From Prosthecobacter sp. (GTDB taxonomy: Bacteria > Verrucomicrobiota > Verrucomicrobiia > Verrucomicrobiales > Verrucomicrobiaceae): 64,000 bases of DNA. The stretch spans positions 1-64,000 of the forward strand of contig JAFMIR010000008.1 in the NCBI GenBank assembly GCA_017853885.1, given 5' to 3'. Shown piece by piece: positions 31,733 through 42,126 of the stretch. The notes under the pieces are model-generated. The model saw only the letters and a program-made list of their open reading frames with translations. It was not told the origin of the DNA and did no database searches. The position numbers were made by a program, and so were the translations under genes. Each line of letters starts with the position of its first letter. The first letter of the stretch is position 1.

Positions 31733-32599
31733 CTAGTCCAAATAGCCCATCGACTTCATCCACTCAACCACTCGCAAAGGCCATTCATTGATCGGTTGAC
31801 CGTTTTTCTTCATGCCAAAGCCATGCCCTCCTTTCGCGTAAATGTGAAGCTCAGCAGGCAGATTCTTCTTTTTGTATTCGAGGTAAAGCAAAGCGCTGCC
31901 GGAGGCTGGCCAAGGATCATCCTGAGCATGCACCAAGCACATCGGCGGAGCCTTCGCACTCACTTCAAAACCCGGCAGCAGCCGTGTGCTCTGGTCCTTA
32001 CTGACGAGATAGGCGGGATATACTGGAATTGCGAAATTCGGTGTAGCATCTTCAACATCCAACTTTGGATCGATGGAGTAAGTGCGTTCATTCGCATGCA
32101 GAGCGGTCATCACCGTCAGATGGCCCCCCGCGGAGAAACCCAAAATGCCCACGCGATCCGGCTTGATACTCCATTCGGCAGCATGGTGACGAATCAGACC
32201 CATGGCACGCTGCGCATCCTGCAAAGGTTCGCGGCTCGGGTCATTCGGGTCACGCTTCGGCACTCGATACTTCAGCAGAATGCCGGTAATGCCATGGAGG
32301 TTTAGGAACTCGCAGACCTGAGATCCCTCGTGCTCGTAGGCGAGAATACCGTAACCGCCACCGGGACAAACGAGAACCGCGGCCCCGTTCGGCTTCTCAG
32401 GCTGAAAGACAGTGATCATGGGCTCTGTGACATTCGTGAGACGGAGCACATCTTTAGCGTTCTTTTTGGGAACCTCTTTCTCGGCTTCCATCTGGAAGCC
32501 GGGCCTCTCAGGCGCACCCTGCGGCCAGAGTTTCATCTGAAGAGGTTCTGCAGCTAAAAGGCTGCCATAGGCGATAAACAGGGCAGGTGTAAACTTCAT
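31733..32599 (-). CDS. Alpha/beta hydrolase (acetyl-esterase type)
   Basis: VLVCPGGGYGILAYEHEG...VGILGFSAGGHLTV nucleophile elbow; start set at MKFTPALF. Confidence 0.8.
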   Translation of the reverse strand: MKFTPALFIAYGSLLAAEPLQMKLWPQGAPERPGFQMEAEKEVPKKNAKDVLRLTNVTEPMITVFQPEKPNGAAVLVCPGGGYGILAYEHEGSQVCEFLNLHGITGILLKYRVPKRDPNDPSREPLQDAQRAMGLIRHHAAEWSIKPDRVGILGFSAGGHLTVMTALHANERTYSIDPKLDVEDATPNFAIPVYPAYLVSKDQSTRLLPGFEVSAKAPPMCLVHAQDDPWPASGSALLYLEYKKKNLPAELHIYAKGGHGFGMKKNGQPINEWPLRVVEWMKSMGYLD

Positions 32600-32624
32600 G
32601 GGAGCTGCATTGGAGCGGAAATCA

Positions 32625-33917
32625 TCACGCAACGCAAGGCAGCATCATGGCATCCCTCATGCCATGGAGGATTTTTTTGTTTGCAGGGCACACGGTGGCC
32701 AACACCCCACCGAGCAAAGGATCATCCACCTCCGCTGCACCAAAGTAGTAGGGACACAAACGCACCCGACTCGGCACGAGCCGCGCGGTCTCTGCCTCAT
32801 CGAACCAAGCCGGATGTTGAACTACCTTGGCTCGATGAAACTCCTGCAAAATATACGGATGCCTTGAGAAGCTCGACAATGCTTCCTCTATCACCTCACC
32901 CCACTGCTCCTGCGAGAGGTCATGGCCAATGAAAACCCCACGTGACCCCCAACTACGATCCGAGAAGCCACTGATCTTCAAAACCAACTCCCGTTTTTTA
33001 CCACCAAAGGACTTCATTTCAGACCAACTCTGGATGTCGAGCTTAGGAAATACGGCAAAGGAAGGAAGAGGCGCGGGATCAACCACCCAGCCAAAAGGGA
33101 TGCATTTTTGAAGCAGGGTTAGGTGCGAGGAAAGAAGCGTATCTTGCCAGTAATCCTCAAGAGCAGGCGACCAAAAAAGTGCCAGCCAGAGCTTTTCCTC
33201 GAGAAAAGCTTTCAAGGGTGGCGTGAAGGCCACCTCACCGCTTTCCGCCATGCGGAGCATCACATCCGCGTTTTCAATGTTCGCCAGGTCGAAAAGCTCA
33301 AAAAAGCGATATAAAGCCCTGCCATTTAGTTCGTAAGGCTGCAATTCCCAAGGCCGCATGACACGGCGTTCGAGCTTTTCAGCCAGCCACAGCATCTCCG
33401 GCACATAGTCCCCACTCTCTTTAGAGATGATAAAATCCTCAACTGGAAATGCCTGAGCGAAGCTATTGATCATGCCCGAGTCTCCTCCGATGACATTTTG
33501 TCCCAGCAAAGCGTAGGTTTCATTCAGCCAAGCTGTTAGCCCAATACCACCTGGCAACGAATCGAGTTCCGAAATACAGACTCCATCCGACGTCAGCAGC
33601 AGGTCAGGTCGCAGCACCCGCGGAAGATCATTCCGCCAACGTTCCAATCTCCCCAAACGCACCACACGTTCGGGCTTGCCTTGGTCGATGAGACGACTCA
33701 CCCAAGCATGACGCTCATCAAAGTAGAGTGTGTTGCACGCACGCTGAAAAGAACGCAGCGCCGCACCGAGTTCACGAATGAGCGTCACTGTATTTTCATC
33801 CAATACGAAAGCCTCCGGTGAGAGAACCCACTCCTTGTCCGCAAAAAAACCCTGCGCCGGGAAAGCAGCACGGAGGTGGGCGATGGTTTCAGCAAGTTTC
33901 ATGCGGTGCGCATTCAT
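32625..33917 (-). CDS. Hypothetical protein, possibly ATP-grasp-like
   Basis: Intact 430-aa ORF; PDLLLTSDGVCISELDSLPGGIGLTAWLN; fold assignment uncertain. Confidence 0.55.
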   Translation of the reverse strand: MNAHRMKLAETIAHLRAAFPAQGFFADKEWVLSPEAFVLDENTVTLIRELGAALRSFQRACNTLYFDERHAWVSRLIDQGKPERVVRLGRLERWRNDLPRVLRPDLLLTSDGVCISELDSLPGGIGLTAWLNETYALLGQNVIGGDSGMINSFAQAFPVEDFIISKESGDYVPEMLWLAEKLERRVMRPWELQPYELNGRALYRFFELFDLANIENADVMLRMAESGEVAFTPPLKAFLEEKLWLALFWSPALEDYWQDTLLSSHLTLLQKCIPFGWVVDPAPLPSFAVFPKLDIQSWSEMKSFGGKKRELVLKISGFSDRSWGSRGVFIGHDLSQEQWGEVIEEALSSFSRHPYILQEFHRAKVVQHPAWFDEAETARLVPSRVRLCPYYFGAAEVDDPLLGGVLATVCPANKKILHGMRDAMMLPCVA

Positions 33918-34139
33918 TCCCTAGGTTTGGCGTCTCTCAACCTCAAGAGGAGGCGAAATCCTCAGCAAGATATCTGCGTTTTTTTGCTTCACTATTTGGC
34001 CCGATTAGAATGTCGTTTTGCCACAGCCTTCGTTGCGTTTCTGACTTAACTAAAGTACGAAGGCTTACCCGACTCAAAGCCTTGCTGCATGGATTGAATC
34101 TCTGTAAGGCTAGCGTCTGCGGGACTGTCTATTTAGCTA

Positions 34140-34889
34140 TTGTCATTGCTGAACAGGCTACCAATACGATTTCAGTCAACAGACTTGTCTGTTGCAATCG
34201 TCTTTTTGGCGAATCAAGGCACTGCCATGCATCGTGGAAGCATCTTTTTCGTATTCTGGTTCCCCCTGATACTAGCCCTAGCGAATTGCAACACCCTGCA
34301 AAGAGCCGGCACGAATACGCAAAGGGCTGGAACCGAGGGATTTCGTTTTGCCCACCGCGTAGTCACCGGGGATATTCCGCGAGTCACGCGTTTTGTCAGC
34401 CAGCACTTTATGAACCTGTTTTTTCAGGATCCTGATGGTTCATTTTGGCTTGCAGATCAGATCCGGGGAAAACCCTCTATTTTGATTTCACTGGGTGAAC
34501 AAAAAGTCTATCTTTTTAAAGATGGTCAATTGGCGGGAGGATCACCTATCTCCTCCGGTGCCGAAGGATACAACACACGTCCCGGCCGCTACCGCATCAT
34601 CGAGAAAGACATCGACCATCTCTCCTCGATCTATGGGGACTACATCGATTCTCAAGGCAATATCCTCGAGACCAACATCGACAACCGAAAAGACCTACAA
34701 CCACGGGGAGCAAGATTTGATGGAGCCAAAATGCACTACTTCATGCGCATTTACGAAGGGGTCGGCATGCACCAAGGTTATCTACCAGGTTATCCCGCAT
34801 CACACGGCTGCATCAGACTACCTGGTCACATGGCGGAAAAATTTTTCCACGAGGTTAGTTTAGGCACACCCGTGGAGATCGTGCCATGA
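34140..34889 (+). CDS. L,D-transpeptidase (YkuD) family protein
   Basis: ILISLGEQKVYLFKDGQL...GVGMHQGYLPGYPASHGCIRLP catalytic HxxxxxxxxxSHGCIRL pattern. Confidence 0.88.
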   Translation: MSLLNRLPIRFQSTDLSVAIVFLANQGTAMHRGSIFFVFWFPLILALANCNTLQRAGTNTQRAGTEGFRFAHRVVTGDIPRVTRFVSQHFMNLFFQDPDGSFWLADQIRGKPSILISLGEQKVYLFKDGQLAGGSPISSGAEGYNTRPGRYRIIEKDIDHLSSIYGDYIDSQGNILETNIDNRKDLQPRGARFDGAKMHYFMRIYEGVGMHQGYLPGYPASHGCIRLPGHMAEKFFHEVSLGTPVEIVP

Positions 34890-34912
34890 GTTTTCAAAGA
34901 GAAAAACATAGC

Positions 34913-35908
34913 TCACCAAACCCGCTCAAGCACACGTCCGACAAAACCACTAGCCGCACCTGTCCGAAAGCGACGCTTGTCTCCCTCTCCGCTTAGAGTG
35001 CTCATGGGACCTTTTTGGTCGACCACACGAATCGAATCGACCTCAATACGGGCCACTGGGCAGTCATTGCTGTCGACCGGCATTTTGGCGATGTGTTGCA
35101 GAACGTCGAGTCCTGAAAGCACTTGCCCAAAAACGGAGTACTTGCCATCGAGGGAATCGAAATGCCCGAGAGAGATGTAAAACTGCGAGCCGTTTGACTT
35201 TCGCGTAGGGTTCACACTGTCTCCTCGACGTGCCATAGCAACGGCACCTATGCGATGCGGCCGCTTGATCTCGGCCGGCACACTTCGTTCTTCCCCTCCG
35301 GTTCCCCATTGTTCGCGCTTGTCTTCGTCGGATGTCAGAGGATCGCCAGTCTGAACAAGAAAATTCTGTATAGCTCTGTGGAAGGCGAGTCCATCGTAGA
35401 ATTTGCTTTCACACAGATCGATGAAATTTGCCACCGTCTGCGGGGCATCGCTCGGGAATAATTCGATCACGACAGACTCAGCCCTGGAGCCAAAAGAGAT
35501 TTCCATGATCGCTAGTTGGTGGACTGAATCACGGGGCCATTGAGAGGGATCATCCAAGCGGGGCAAAGTCGCAGCTGGCGTGGTAAAGGTGCCACCTCCG
35601 TTGCGCGTCGTGATGCGTGCGCCAGGTGCACCGGCGGCAGGCATTTGCGTGACACCTTGCGGAGGAAGCATGGCACCGCTCGTGCTGGATGATGCGGCGT
35701 TTTTCTCGGCCGCATCAAAGACTGCTTTCTGAGCCTGTGCGGCCAGTTTATCCAAGTCCTCCTGAGTGGGAACCGTGGAAGGCGCCGTCGATTGCACTGG
35801 GGATGGCGCTGTTGGCTTCACACTCGATGGAACCGGCAATGTCTGCCCCACAGATGGACCAGCGAGCATCAGCAGGAGCAGGAAGGTGTAGAAAAATGAT
35901 GTATTCAC
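34913..35908 (-). CDS. Peptidylprolyl isomerase, cyclophilin type
   Basis: VANFIDLCESKFYDGLAFHRAIQNFLVQTGDPL...GSQFYISLG. Confidence 0.92.
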   Translation of the reverse strand: MNTSFFYTFLLLLMLAGPSVGQTLPVPSSVKPTAPSPVQSTAPSTVPTQEDLDKLAAQAQKAVFDAAEKNAASSSTSGAMLPPQGVTQMPAAGAPGARITTRNGGGTFTTPAATLPRLDDPSQWPRDSVHQLAIMEISFGSRAESVVIELFPSDAPQTVANFIDLCESKFYDGLAFHRAIQNFLVQTGDPLTSDEDKREQWGTGGEERSVPAEIKRPHRIGAVAMARRGDSVNPTRKSNGSQFYISLGHFDSLDGKYSVFGQVLSGLDVLQHIAKMPVDSNDCPVARIEVDSIRVVDQKGPMSTLSGEGDKRRFRTGAASGFVGRVLERVW

Positions 35909-35923
35909 GAGCGTTCAGAAAAG

Positions 35924-36265
35924 TCAGCGCAGGCTGGCAGGCACATTGACAGAAGGCTGTGTGGCGGGTGCCACCTGTGCCGGGACAGGAGCTGGTGGTA
36001 TCGGAGCGGTGGGCGCGGGCCCTGCCGCCGGAGGAACCGCTGGCACTCCCTCATTGAAACCTGAAGCGGCTGTGGCCGTCGAACGGGACTGAAAGAATTG
36101 CTTTGGCCCTCCACGGGTTTTGCGACGCTCCAACCCCCAGTTGACGTCCATATCGTCGGCCTGCTGAACAGTCGGGTATTTCAGATCGACATTGTGTCCG
36201 CAGGACACGACAAGCAATGAGGCAAGTAAACAAACAAAATGGCGAACAAGGGACATAGGAAACAA
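35924..36265 (-). CDS. Hypothetical lipoprotein
   Basis: VVSCGHNVDLKYPTVQQADDMDVNWGLERRKTRGGPKQFF; Pro/Ala-rich tail. Confidence 0.55.
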   Translation of the reverse strand: MFPMSLVRHFVCLLASLLVVSCGHNVDLKYPTVQQADDMDVNWGLERRKTRGGPKQFFQSRSTATAASGFNEGVPAVPPAAGPAPTAPIPPAPVPAQVAPATQPSVNVPASLR

Positions 36266-36355
36266 GAATTCAGATCTGAAGGTTTAGTGCGCAAGATACT
36301 AGGCTGCTGACTCCTCGCTGGCAACAGCGAATCCCGCGACGACGGGCCAGAATAT

Positions 36356-37105
36356 TTATAGGGATTGTTGGATGCGCTCTTTCCATCTCTCCGCCCGCTC
36401 AGCAAAGCTCTTGTGCTCCTCCTGATAAAGAATGCCACGGGAGACATTCACCAGCAGTGGCGCCTTGCGGCCACAACCCTTCAGGGCTGCCAAGTCGCCC
36501 CCTTGCGCACCCAGTCCGGGGATCAGCAAGGGGACATCAGGAATGCGAGAGAGCACATCAGGTGCCGCATTCGTCAGTCCGACGACCAATCCAGCCTCTG
36601 CCTGCCCATGCGTCATGTCAGCCACCAATTCATAAATATGCCGCTCTCCAGTTTTTTGAAGCTCAATATCCTTCGCACCGGGATTCGAGGTCACTCCAAG
36701 CAAGTAGATCCCCTTCCCTGCGTATTTCAAAAACGGCTCCAATGTATCTCGCCCCATGTAGGGGTTCAATGTGACCGCATCCGCTTTGAGCACATCAAAG
36801 CAGGCCCTCGCGTAGTAGCCCTGTGTCTCTCCAATGTCACCACGTTTGACATCAAGCACCGTGGGAATGTCTGCCGGAATGAATGCCATGATCTCCTCGA
36901 GCATTTTCATTCCCTGCCATCCCAGCGCCTCGAAGTAGGCGGCATTGGGCTTGAAAGCGGCCGCATGTTGCGCCGTCTGCTCGATCACCTCGAAAATCCA
37001 GCGCTTCGTGACCTCACTGGCATCCGCAGCACGAACATCAAGCCCCACGCAGAGATTGGAACCAGTGGCGGCGATGCGGGAGCGGAGTTTGGAGGTGAAG
37101 GACAT
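36356..37105 (-). CDS. pyrF: Orotidine 5'-phosphate decarboxylase
   Basis: LCVGLDVRA...VLDVKRGDIGETQGYYA. Confidence 0.93.
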   Translation of the reverse strand: MSFTSKLRSRIAATGSNLCVGLDVRAADASEVTKRWIFEVIEQTAQHAAAFKPNAAYFEALGWQGMKMLEEIMAFIPADIPTVLDVKRGDIGETQGYYARACFDVLKADAVTLNPYMGRDTLEPFLKYAGKGIYLLGVTSNPGAKDIELQKTGERHIYELVADMTHGQAEAGLVVGLTNAAPDVLSRIPDVPLLIPGLGAQGGDLAALKGCGRKAPLLVNVSRGILYQEEHKSFAERAERWKERIQQSL

Positions 37106-37196
37106 GCTGTTTGCATGACACAGGAATGCGTCGGAGCAAATCGAAGATGTGTCAGCACACCCGCCGGTTGACGCCCCTGCTTAGCCCTGCATCCTC

Positions 37197-37727
37197 ATGG
37201 CTCACATGAGCCATTCCGCCGCCTCTCCCCCGCCCGTTGTGGGCATCATCATGGGCTCCAGTTCCGACTGGCCCACCCTGCAAAATGCAGCCCAAGTGCT
37301 AGAAGAGTTTGGCATTCCTTTCGAAAAAAAGGTCGTTAGCGCCCATCGCACCCCGGCACTACTCTATGAATATGCCACCACCGCTGCGAATCGGGGGCTG
37401 AAAATCATCATTGCAGGGGCTGGCGGCGCTGCACACTTACCAGGCATGACCGCCAGCATGACTTGCCTGCCAGTCCTTGGTGTGCCAGTGCAAAGCCGCG
37501 CTCTGAGTGGGGTGGATAGCCTGTACTCCATTGTTCAAATGCCCGCTGGTGTCCCTGTGGCCACTTTTGCCATTGGCAATGCTGGAGCGCTGAATGCTGG
37601 GCTGTTTGCCGTTTCCATGCTGGCGAATAAAGATGAGACCCTCACTCGAAAACTCGAGGCTTTCCGCGAGCGCCAGACCCAAAAGGTGCTCGATAGCCAA
37701 GCCGAACTCGAAGCCCCTGCCAAATAG
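37197..37727 (+). CDS. purE: 5-(carboxyamino)imidazole ribonucleotide mutase
   Basis: [20 protein letters not shown]...[15 protein letters not shown]...[12 protein letters not shown]. Confidence 0.95.
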   Translation: MAHMSHSAASPPPVVGIIMGSSSDWPTLQNAAQVLEEFGIPFEKKVVSAHRTPALLYEYATTAANRGLKIIIAGAGGAAHLPGMTASMTCLPVLGVPVQSRALSGVDSLYSIVQMPAGVPVATFAIGNAGALNAGLFAVSMLANKDETLTRKLEAFRERQTQKVLDSQAELEAPAK

Positions 37728-37790
37728 CCGCCACCAAGGTAATATCTTTTTCGCTGAAGCACGCCAAAGGCGTGCTAGCGATGAACGAAC

Positions 37791-38663
37791 ATGAGCAAAT
37801 CTCTCAGCGGACAATGCATCGGATTCGTCGGTCTCGGTAACATGGGCTGGGCCAATGCACGCCATCTCCACGCAAACGGCGCAAATGTCACGGTCTGGAA
37901 CCGCAGCCCTAAGCCAGCAGAAGAGGCCGTGAAGCTAGGCATGAACCGTTCGGCTTCGTTGCCTGAACTCGCGCGCACGATCGGCCCCGGCATCATCTGC
38001 ATCAATTTGACCATGACCGATGTGGTGGAACAAGTCGTTTTCGGAGTCGGCGGCCTTATCGACGGGCTGCATCCAGAGGCTCTCATCATCGACTTCGGCA
38101 CCACGGGCGTGCCTCAGACCAAGGAATTCGCTAAAAGAGTCCACTGGGTGGATGCCCCCGTCTCAGGAGGTCAAGTGGGTGCGGAGGAGGCTACTCTTAG
38201 CATTATGGCCGGCGGTTCAGAGGCGGATTTTCAGCGGGCTCTTCCCGTGTTTCAGGCTTGTGGGAAAAACATCACTCACATGGGACCTAGCGGTAGTGGC
38301 CAAGTCGCCAAGCTAGCGAACCAGCTGATTGTGGCACAGACCATTGATGCCGTCGCGCAGGCCCTCCGAATGGCCGAACTCTCCGGCGTCGATCCTGCGC
38401 TTGTGCGAAAGGCCCTGCTCGGGGGCTTTGCCGAAAGCCGTATCCTCGACCTGCATGGTGACCGAATGATCCGGCGTGACTTTGCTCCCGGCGGCCGCGC
38501 AACGCTCCAACTCAAAGACGTGCGTTTGATGTGTGAACTCGCGGACAGCGTAGGTCTCGATTCTCCCACCCTCCGCAATTCACTCGCCCAGTGGGAGAGA
38601 TTCGTGCATGAAAAAGGCCTCGGTAATCTTGACCACAGCGGGCTTTTTCGCTTGTACGAATGA
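37791..38663 (+). CDS. 3-hydroxyisobutyrate dehydrogenase-family NAD(P)-dependent oxidoreductase
   Basis: IGFVGLGNMGWANARHLHANGANVTVWNRS; VDAPVSGGQVGAEEATLSIMAGG. Confidence 0.9.
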   Translation: MSKSLSGQCIGFVGLGNMGWANARHLHANGANVTVWNRSPKPAEEAVKLGMNRSASLPELARTIGPGIICINLTMTDVVEQVVFGVGGLIDGLHPEALIIDFGTTGVPQTKEFAKRVHWVDAPVSGGQVGAEEATLSIMAGGSEADFQRALPVFQACGKNITHMGPSGSGQVAKLANQLIVAQTIDAVAQALRMAELSGVDPALVRKALLGGFAESRILDLHGDRMIRRDFAPGGRATLQLKDVRLMCELADSVGLDSPTLRNSLAQWERFVHEKGLGNLDHSGLFRLYE

Positions 38664-38843
38664 AGTTCCGTTTGGCAGCCTCATCCCAAATCCAGCTGCG
38701 ACACTTAAACCGCCATCAGCAGATCGATTTGAACGTTATATAGGGAGGAGCAAAGCCAATAATCCATCCGCTTATAGCAGGCTTGTTGCTGGCGAGCCAT
38801 TGAACCACCAATAATTCTCAAAGAAAAAACGTGTCATCCTATT

Positions 38844-39311
38844 TTGCCATTTTGCTACTTCACCCTCAAGGCCTCCAGAACGGCGGTCAGGCTGCGAAAA
38901 CTCGTTCAGAAAGGGTTCAAAATCAGGCCAGTAACGTTGGGGCAGCACCTGCGGTCTCGCAGGCTGGTCTTGAAATTGACCCAAGCTCAGGCTGCTGAAC
39001 AATTGAACACTTTGCGTGAACATTATGAGCGCTGGGAACGTGACGAGGTGGCTCCGACAGCCTCCTTTTGGCCTCGCCTCATCGGGTTCCTTGGCTCTTA
39101 TCCAATGGCCGTTCAGTCCCCGGCTGACCAGATCGTGATGGCTCGAAGGATCATGGGGTTGAGCCAGTTTGCCTTTGGTCGGAGGATTCAGGTCATCGCG
39201 AAAAATGTCCGCGAATGGGAGCACGGCGTGGCGAAACCCTCCCCGGCCATGCTCGCAAAAGTGCAGCAACTGGTGACTGACACTCCGGTTGTCGGACTGG
39301 CGCCCGTGTGA
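38844..39311 (+). CDS. XRE-type protein with two HTH-like segments (start uncertain)
   Basis: TLGQHLRSRRLVLKLTQAQAAEQLNTLREHYERWE and IVMARRIMGLSQFAFGRRIQVIAKNVREWEHG. Confidence 0.65.
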   Translation: MPFCYFTLKASRTAVRLRKLVQKGFKIRPVTLGQHLRSRRLVLKLTQAQAAEQLNTLREHYERWERDEVAPTASFWPRLIGFLGSYPMAVQSPADQIVMARRIMGLSQFAFGRRIQVIAKNVREWEHGVAKPSPAMLAKVQQLVTDTPVVGLAPV

Positions 39312-42126
39312 TAGTCATCGGCCCGTGAAGGATTCAGGCACCTCTCTTATTACGGACAAAGCCTCTCTGTTGGCACTTGTAACAGGATTAGCCGTTGGGC
39401 TCTCGGCGGCACTCTTGAGAAGTTTCATCGTGACCATCCCCGGGATCATTGCTGGCACTCAGCTTCAACTCGTTTTGATTTTGACGCTGTCGGTGATCTC
39501 GGCGCTGGTGACAGTGATACTTGCCCGAAAGCAGTTCACGTCACGGTTTCATGCACCGGGCGAGGCGGGCCGCCTTGGAATTCAGGCGGGTGTCTTCTGC
39601 GCTCTTTGGGCTGGCGCAGTCCTTACCGCATTGGCAACATGGGACGCCAGCGGGGCGGACAGCGCCGCTCTGGATCGGGCACTGCGCTCGCGAATGTGGC
39701 TCGTCTGTGCAGTCAGCCTCGCCGCCCTGCTTCCGAGCGTGCTGTGTGGTTTTGTTGGAGGGTTGATCGGGGGGCAGCTGGCCCTCAGGAACTCGGCGAC
39801 GGCTCAGACTGGCGAGGTTCCAGCGACTTTTCCTTGGCTGCGATGGGTCAAAGTGGGCATCGCTGGGCTGGCCGCTCTTCTTATGGCGTCTCCCATCTCA
39901 TTCATCGGTCGAGCTCCGGTGATTGACCCACCTCGTGTGGTCGCGGCCCCTTCCATCGCTCCAACTCCACCGGCCCCTCCGCCGTTTCGGTATGATCCGC
40001 CCAAAGACATCAAGTCCGCCAAGATCGGCGAAATCCAACCCGACTTCACCAAAGTCATCCCTCAGGTGCAGAGGGACTGCCCCGTTGCCCTGTCGCCAGA
40101 CAACGTGATGCTCGCCTTTGGAGATGCGGCTGGATCGCAGCCCGCGATAGGCATTTTCGACCTTCATCGGTTCACCAAAACGGCATCCATTCAGGTTCCT
40201 TCCTTTCCTCACGGCAATCTGTCCTGGTCTCCAGATCAAAAATCCATCGCCTGCACGATTGGCGAAGGAAAATCGCGCCGTGTGTGGGTTGTGCGCATTG
40301 GCGAAAGCAAGGCCATCGAGTTACCGCGTCCACCTGGAAGAGACGTGCCGGGAGGTGATCTCCACTGGTGGCAGGATAGAGAACTTGCCTTCTTCCCATC
40401 TGATGAAGCGCCCCTGGCTTTCGATCTCGACAAGCTCGTTTTGCTGCCATTGGAAGAGTCGGCGGGATACAAGAAGCTCGACGACATCAGTAAAAGACTT
40501 TGGAAGGAAGGCCCAAGGGAGACTTGGCCGGGCCAGACGCATTGGAAGCTTGGAGTGCGCACTCTGATCACATCGGCTGTTCCGCCGTCGCGCCGCGAAC
40601 CAGACAGCCCCTGGCAGTTGTCCGGCCAGACTGTCTGTGCCTTCACTCACCCCAGCCTGCCCATCTCCTTTGGTCTCAAGTCTCTTGGCGTGGACGAAGG
40701 TGACAAGATTCTTTGCTCAGACGATGGCTCGAAGCTCATGCGCCTCATGAATGGAAAGATCGAAGTGACTTTCATGAAGCAGACGATCTGCCCCGACCTC
40801 GTCTTTGAGGTGGAGATGCCGCTGCCGGTCGATGAGATTGAAAACACGGGCTGGAGCACTCAGGTCAAAGAAAAGCAGCTTTGCCTGATGATCTACGCAC
40901 CCCTGAAAAATCCGCTCAATGATCGAGTCGTCGGACCTGACTACAATCAAGTGCGTGCGCTCACCCGCTTGCTGGAGTGGAAAGGACGCCAGGGTGTTTT
41001 TATCGTTCAGACCCATGATGGCAGTGTCCAGGCAGGCGATGTGGCCTCAAGCCTTCACTATTGGGAGCCGGGCAAGATGTCTGAGTGGAAGCCTGATAGC
41101 ACACGCAAGTGGTGGACCACTATCAAAACGGCTGGCTCGCCACTTCCTGCCAAGCTTCCAGAACTTCACACGCCGCAGCTCTTGGACTTAACCCAGGGCC
41201 CGTCCGTGATGATTGTGACGAAGGCCATCGAGAAGCCCCACGAGCCGCCTCCTCAGAAAGTGACAGAGGTCGCACCGCCACCTCAGCCTCCCGCGCCTCC
41301 TCCTCCGCCAGCCATCTCGGCAAGTGATGTGAAGGCGTTTGTCTCTGAGCATCATGCCAAAGCCTCAAAAGGCGACCTTCAAGGTATGATTGCAGACTAT
41401 GAAACAGTGGTGGACTTTCTCGACAAGGGACTGCTGACGAGAGACCTGATTGGTGCTGATGAGCGAGCGCATCGATCCAAGTGGCCGATCGGCAGCGAAA
41501 AGATCGTTGGTGAGATCCGCATAGTCCAAGAAGGAGGACTTTGGCAGGCGGAATACACAATCGAGTTCTACAACGAGAACGGAGCTGGTGAATGGCACAA
41601 GGGGCATGCGGACCTCACGCTCCGATTGAAGGAGACTGGCAAAACGCTCTCCATCACATCGCAACGGGCCAAGGTCTATGATGTGACGAATAGCAAGCAG
41701 GCACCGAAGGCTCCGGCAGCCGGGGCCGCTCAACAGCCCCAGGGCGTGCCGGTTAGCGTTCCCAAGCCTTGCTTTGTCGCAGTCACTCGTGCCAAGGACT
41801 TGGGACAAATCGAGTTCACCGATGAGATTAGTTTCGCGGGAACCCTCACCTGGCATCGAACGTATCGCGAACTCTCACCAGATGGGAAGGTCGTGAATGT
41901 TTGCCGCGCCATCTATGAAGGCAATGGAGGTGTGCTTCCCAACCGGCAGGGTGCCCGCATCTATGTCGGCTCCCAAGGCTGGCAAAGATCCATGGGAACA
42001 CCGGCATTTGTTCGTCTTTGCGAGCGAAGCGCTGCTGCTTTGGTTGGCAGGGCGTTCGTCTTCCAATTTACCCAGAATGGAATGATCGAGTCGAACACAG
42101 GAACCACTTTCAAACTGGTGAAGTAG
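39289..42126 (+). CDS. Large hypothetical membrane protein: N-terminal TM region, repeat/beta-propeller-like middle, Pro-rich linker, C-terminal beta-rich region
   Basis: 945-aa intact ORF; four hydrophobic N-terminal segments; LSWSPDQKSIACTIGEGKSRRVWVV; PPPQPPAPPPPP linker. Confidence 0.65.
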   Translation: MSDWRPCDSHRPVKDSGTSLITDKASLLALVTGLAVGLSAALLRSFIVTIPGIIAGTQLQLVLILTLSVISALVTVILARKQFTSRFHAPGEAGRLGIQAGVFCALWAGAVLTALATWDASGADSAALDRALRSRMWLVCAVSLAALLPSVLCGFVGGLIGGQLALRNSATAQTGEVPATFPWLRWVKVGIAGLAALLMASPISFIGRAPVIDPPRVVAAPSIAPTPPAPPPFRYDPPKDIKSAKIGEIQPDFTKVIPQVQRDCPVALSPDNVMLAFGDAAGSQPAIGIFDLHRFTKTASIQVPSFPHGNLSWSPDQKSIACTIGEGKSRRVWVVRIGESKAIELPRPPGRDVPGGDLHWWQDRELAFFPSDEAPLAFDLDKLVLLPLEESAGYKKLDDISKRLWKEGPRETWPGQTHWKLGVRTLITSAVPPSRREPDSPWQLSGQTVCAFTHPSLPISFGLKSLGVDEGDKILCSDDGSKLMRLMNGKIEVTFMKQTICPDLVFEVEMPLPVDEIENTGWSTQVKEKQLCLMIYAPLKNPLNDRVVGPDYNQVRALTRLLEWKGRQGVFIVQTHDGSVQAGDVASSLHYWEPGKMSEWKPDSTRKWWTTIKTAGSPLPAKLPELHTPQLLDLTQGPSVMIVTKAIEKPHEPPPQKVTEVAPPPQPPAPPPPPAISASDVKAFVSEHHAKASKGDLQGMIADYETVVDFLDKGLLTRDLIGADERAHRSKWPIGSEKIVGEIRIVQEGGLWQAEYTIEFYNENGAGEWHKGHADLTLRLKETGKTLSITSQRAKVYDVTNSKQAPKAPAAGAAQQPQGVPVSVPKPCFVAVTRAKDLGQIEFTDEISFAGTLTWHRTYRELSPDGKVVNVCRAIYEGNGGVLPNRQGARIYVGSQGWQRSMGTPAFVRLCERSAAALVGRAFVFQFTQNGMIESNTGTTFKLVK

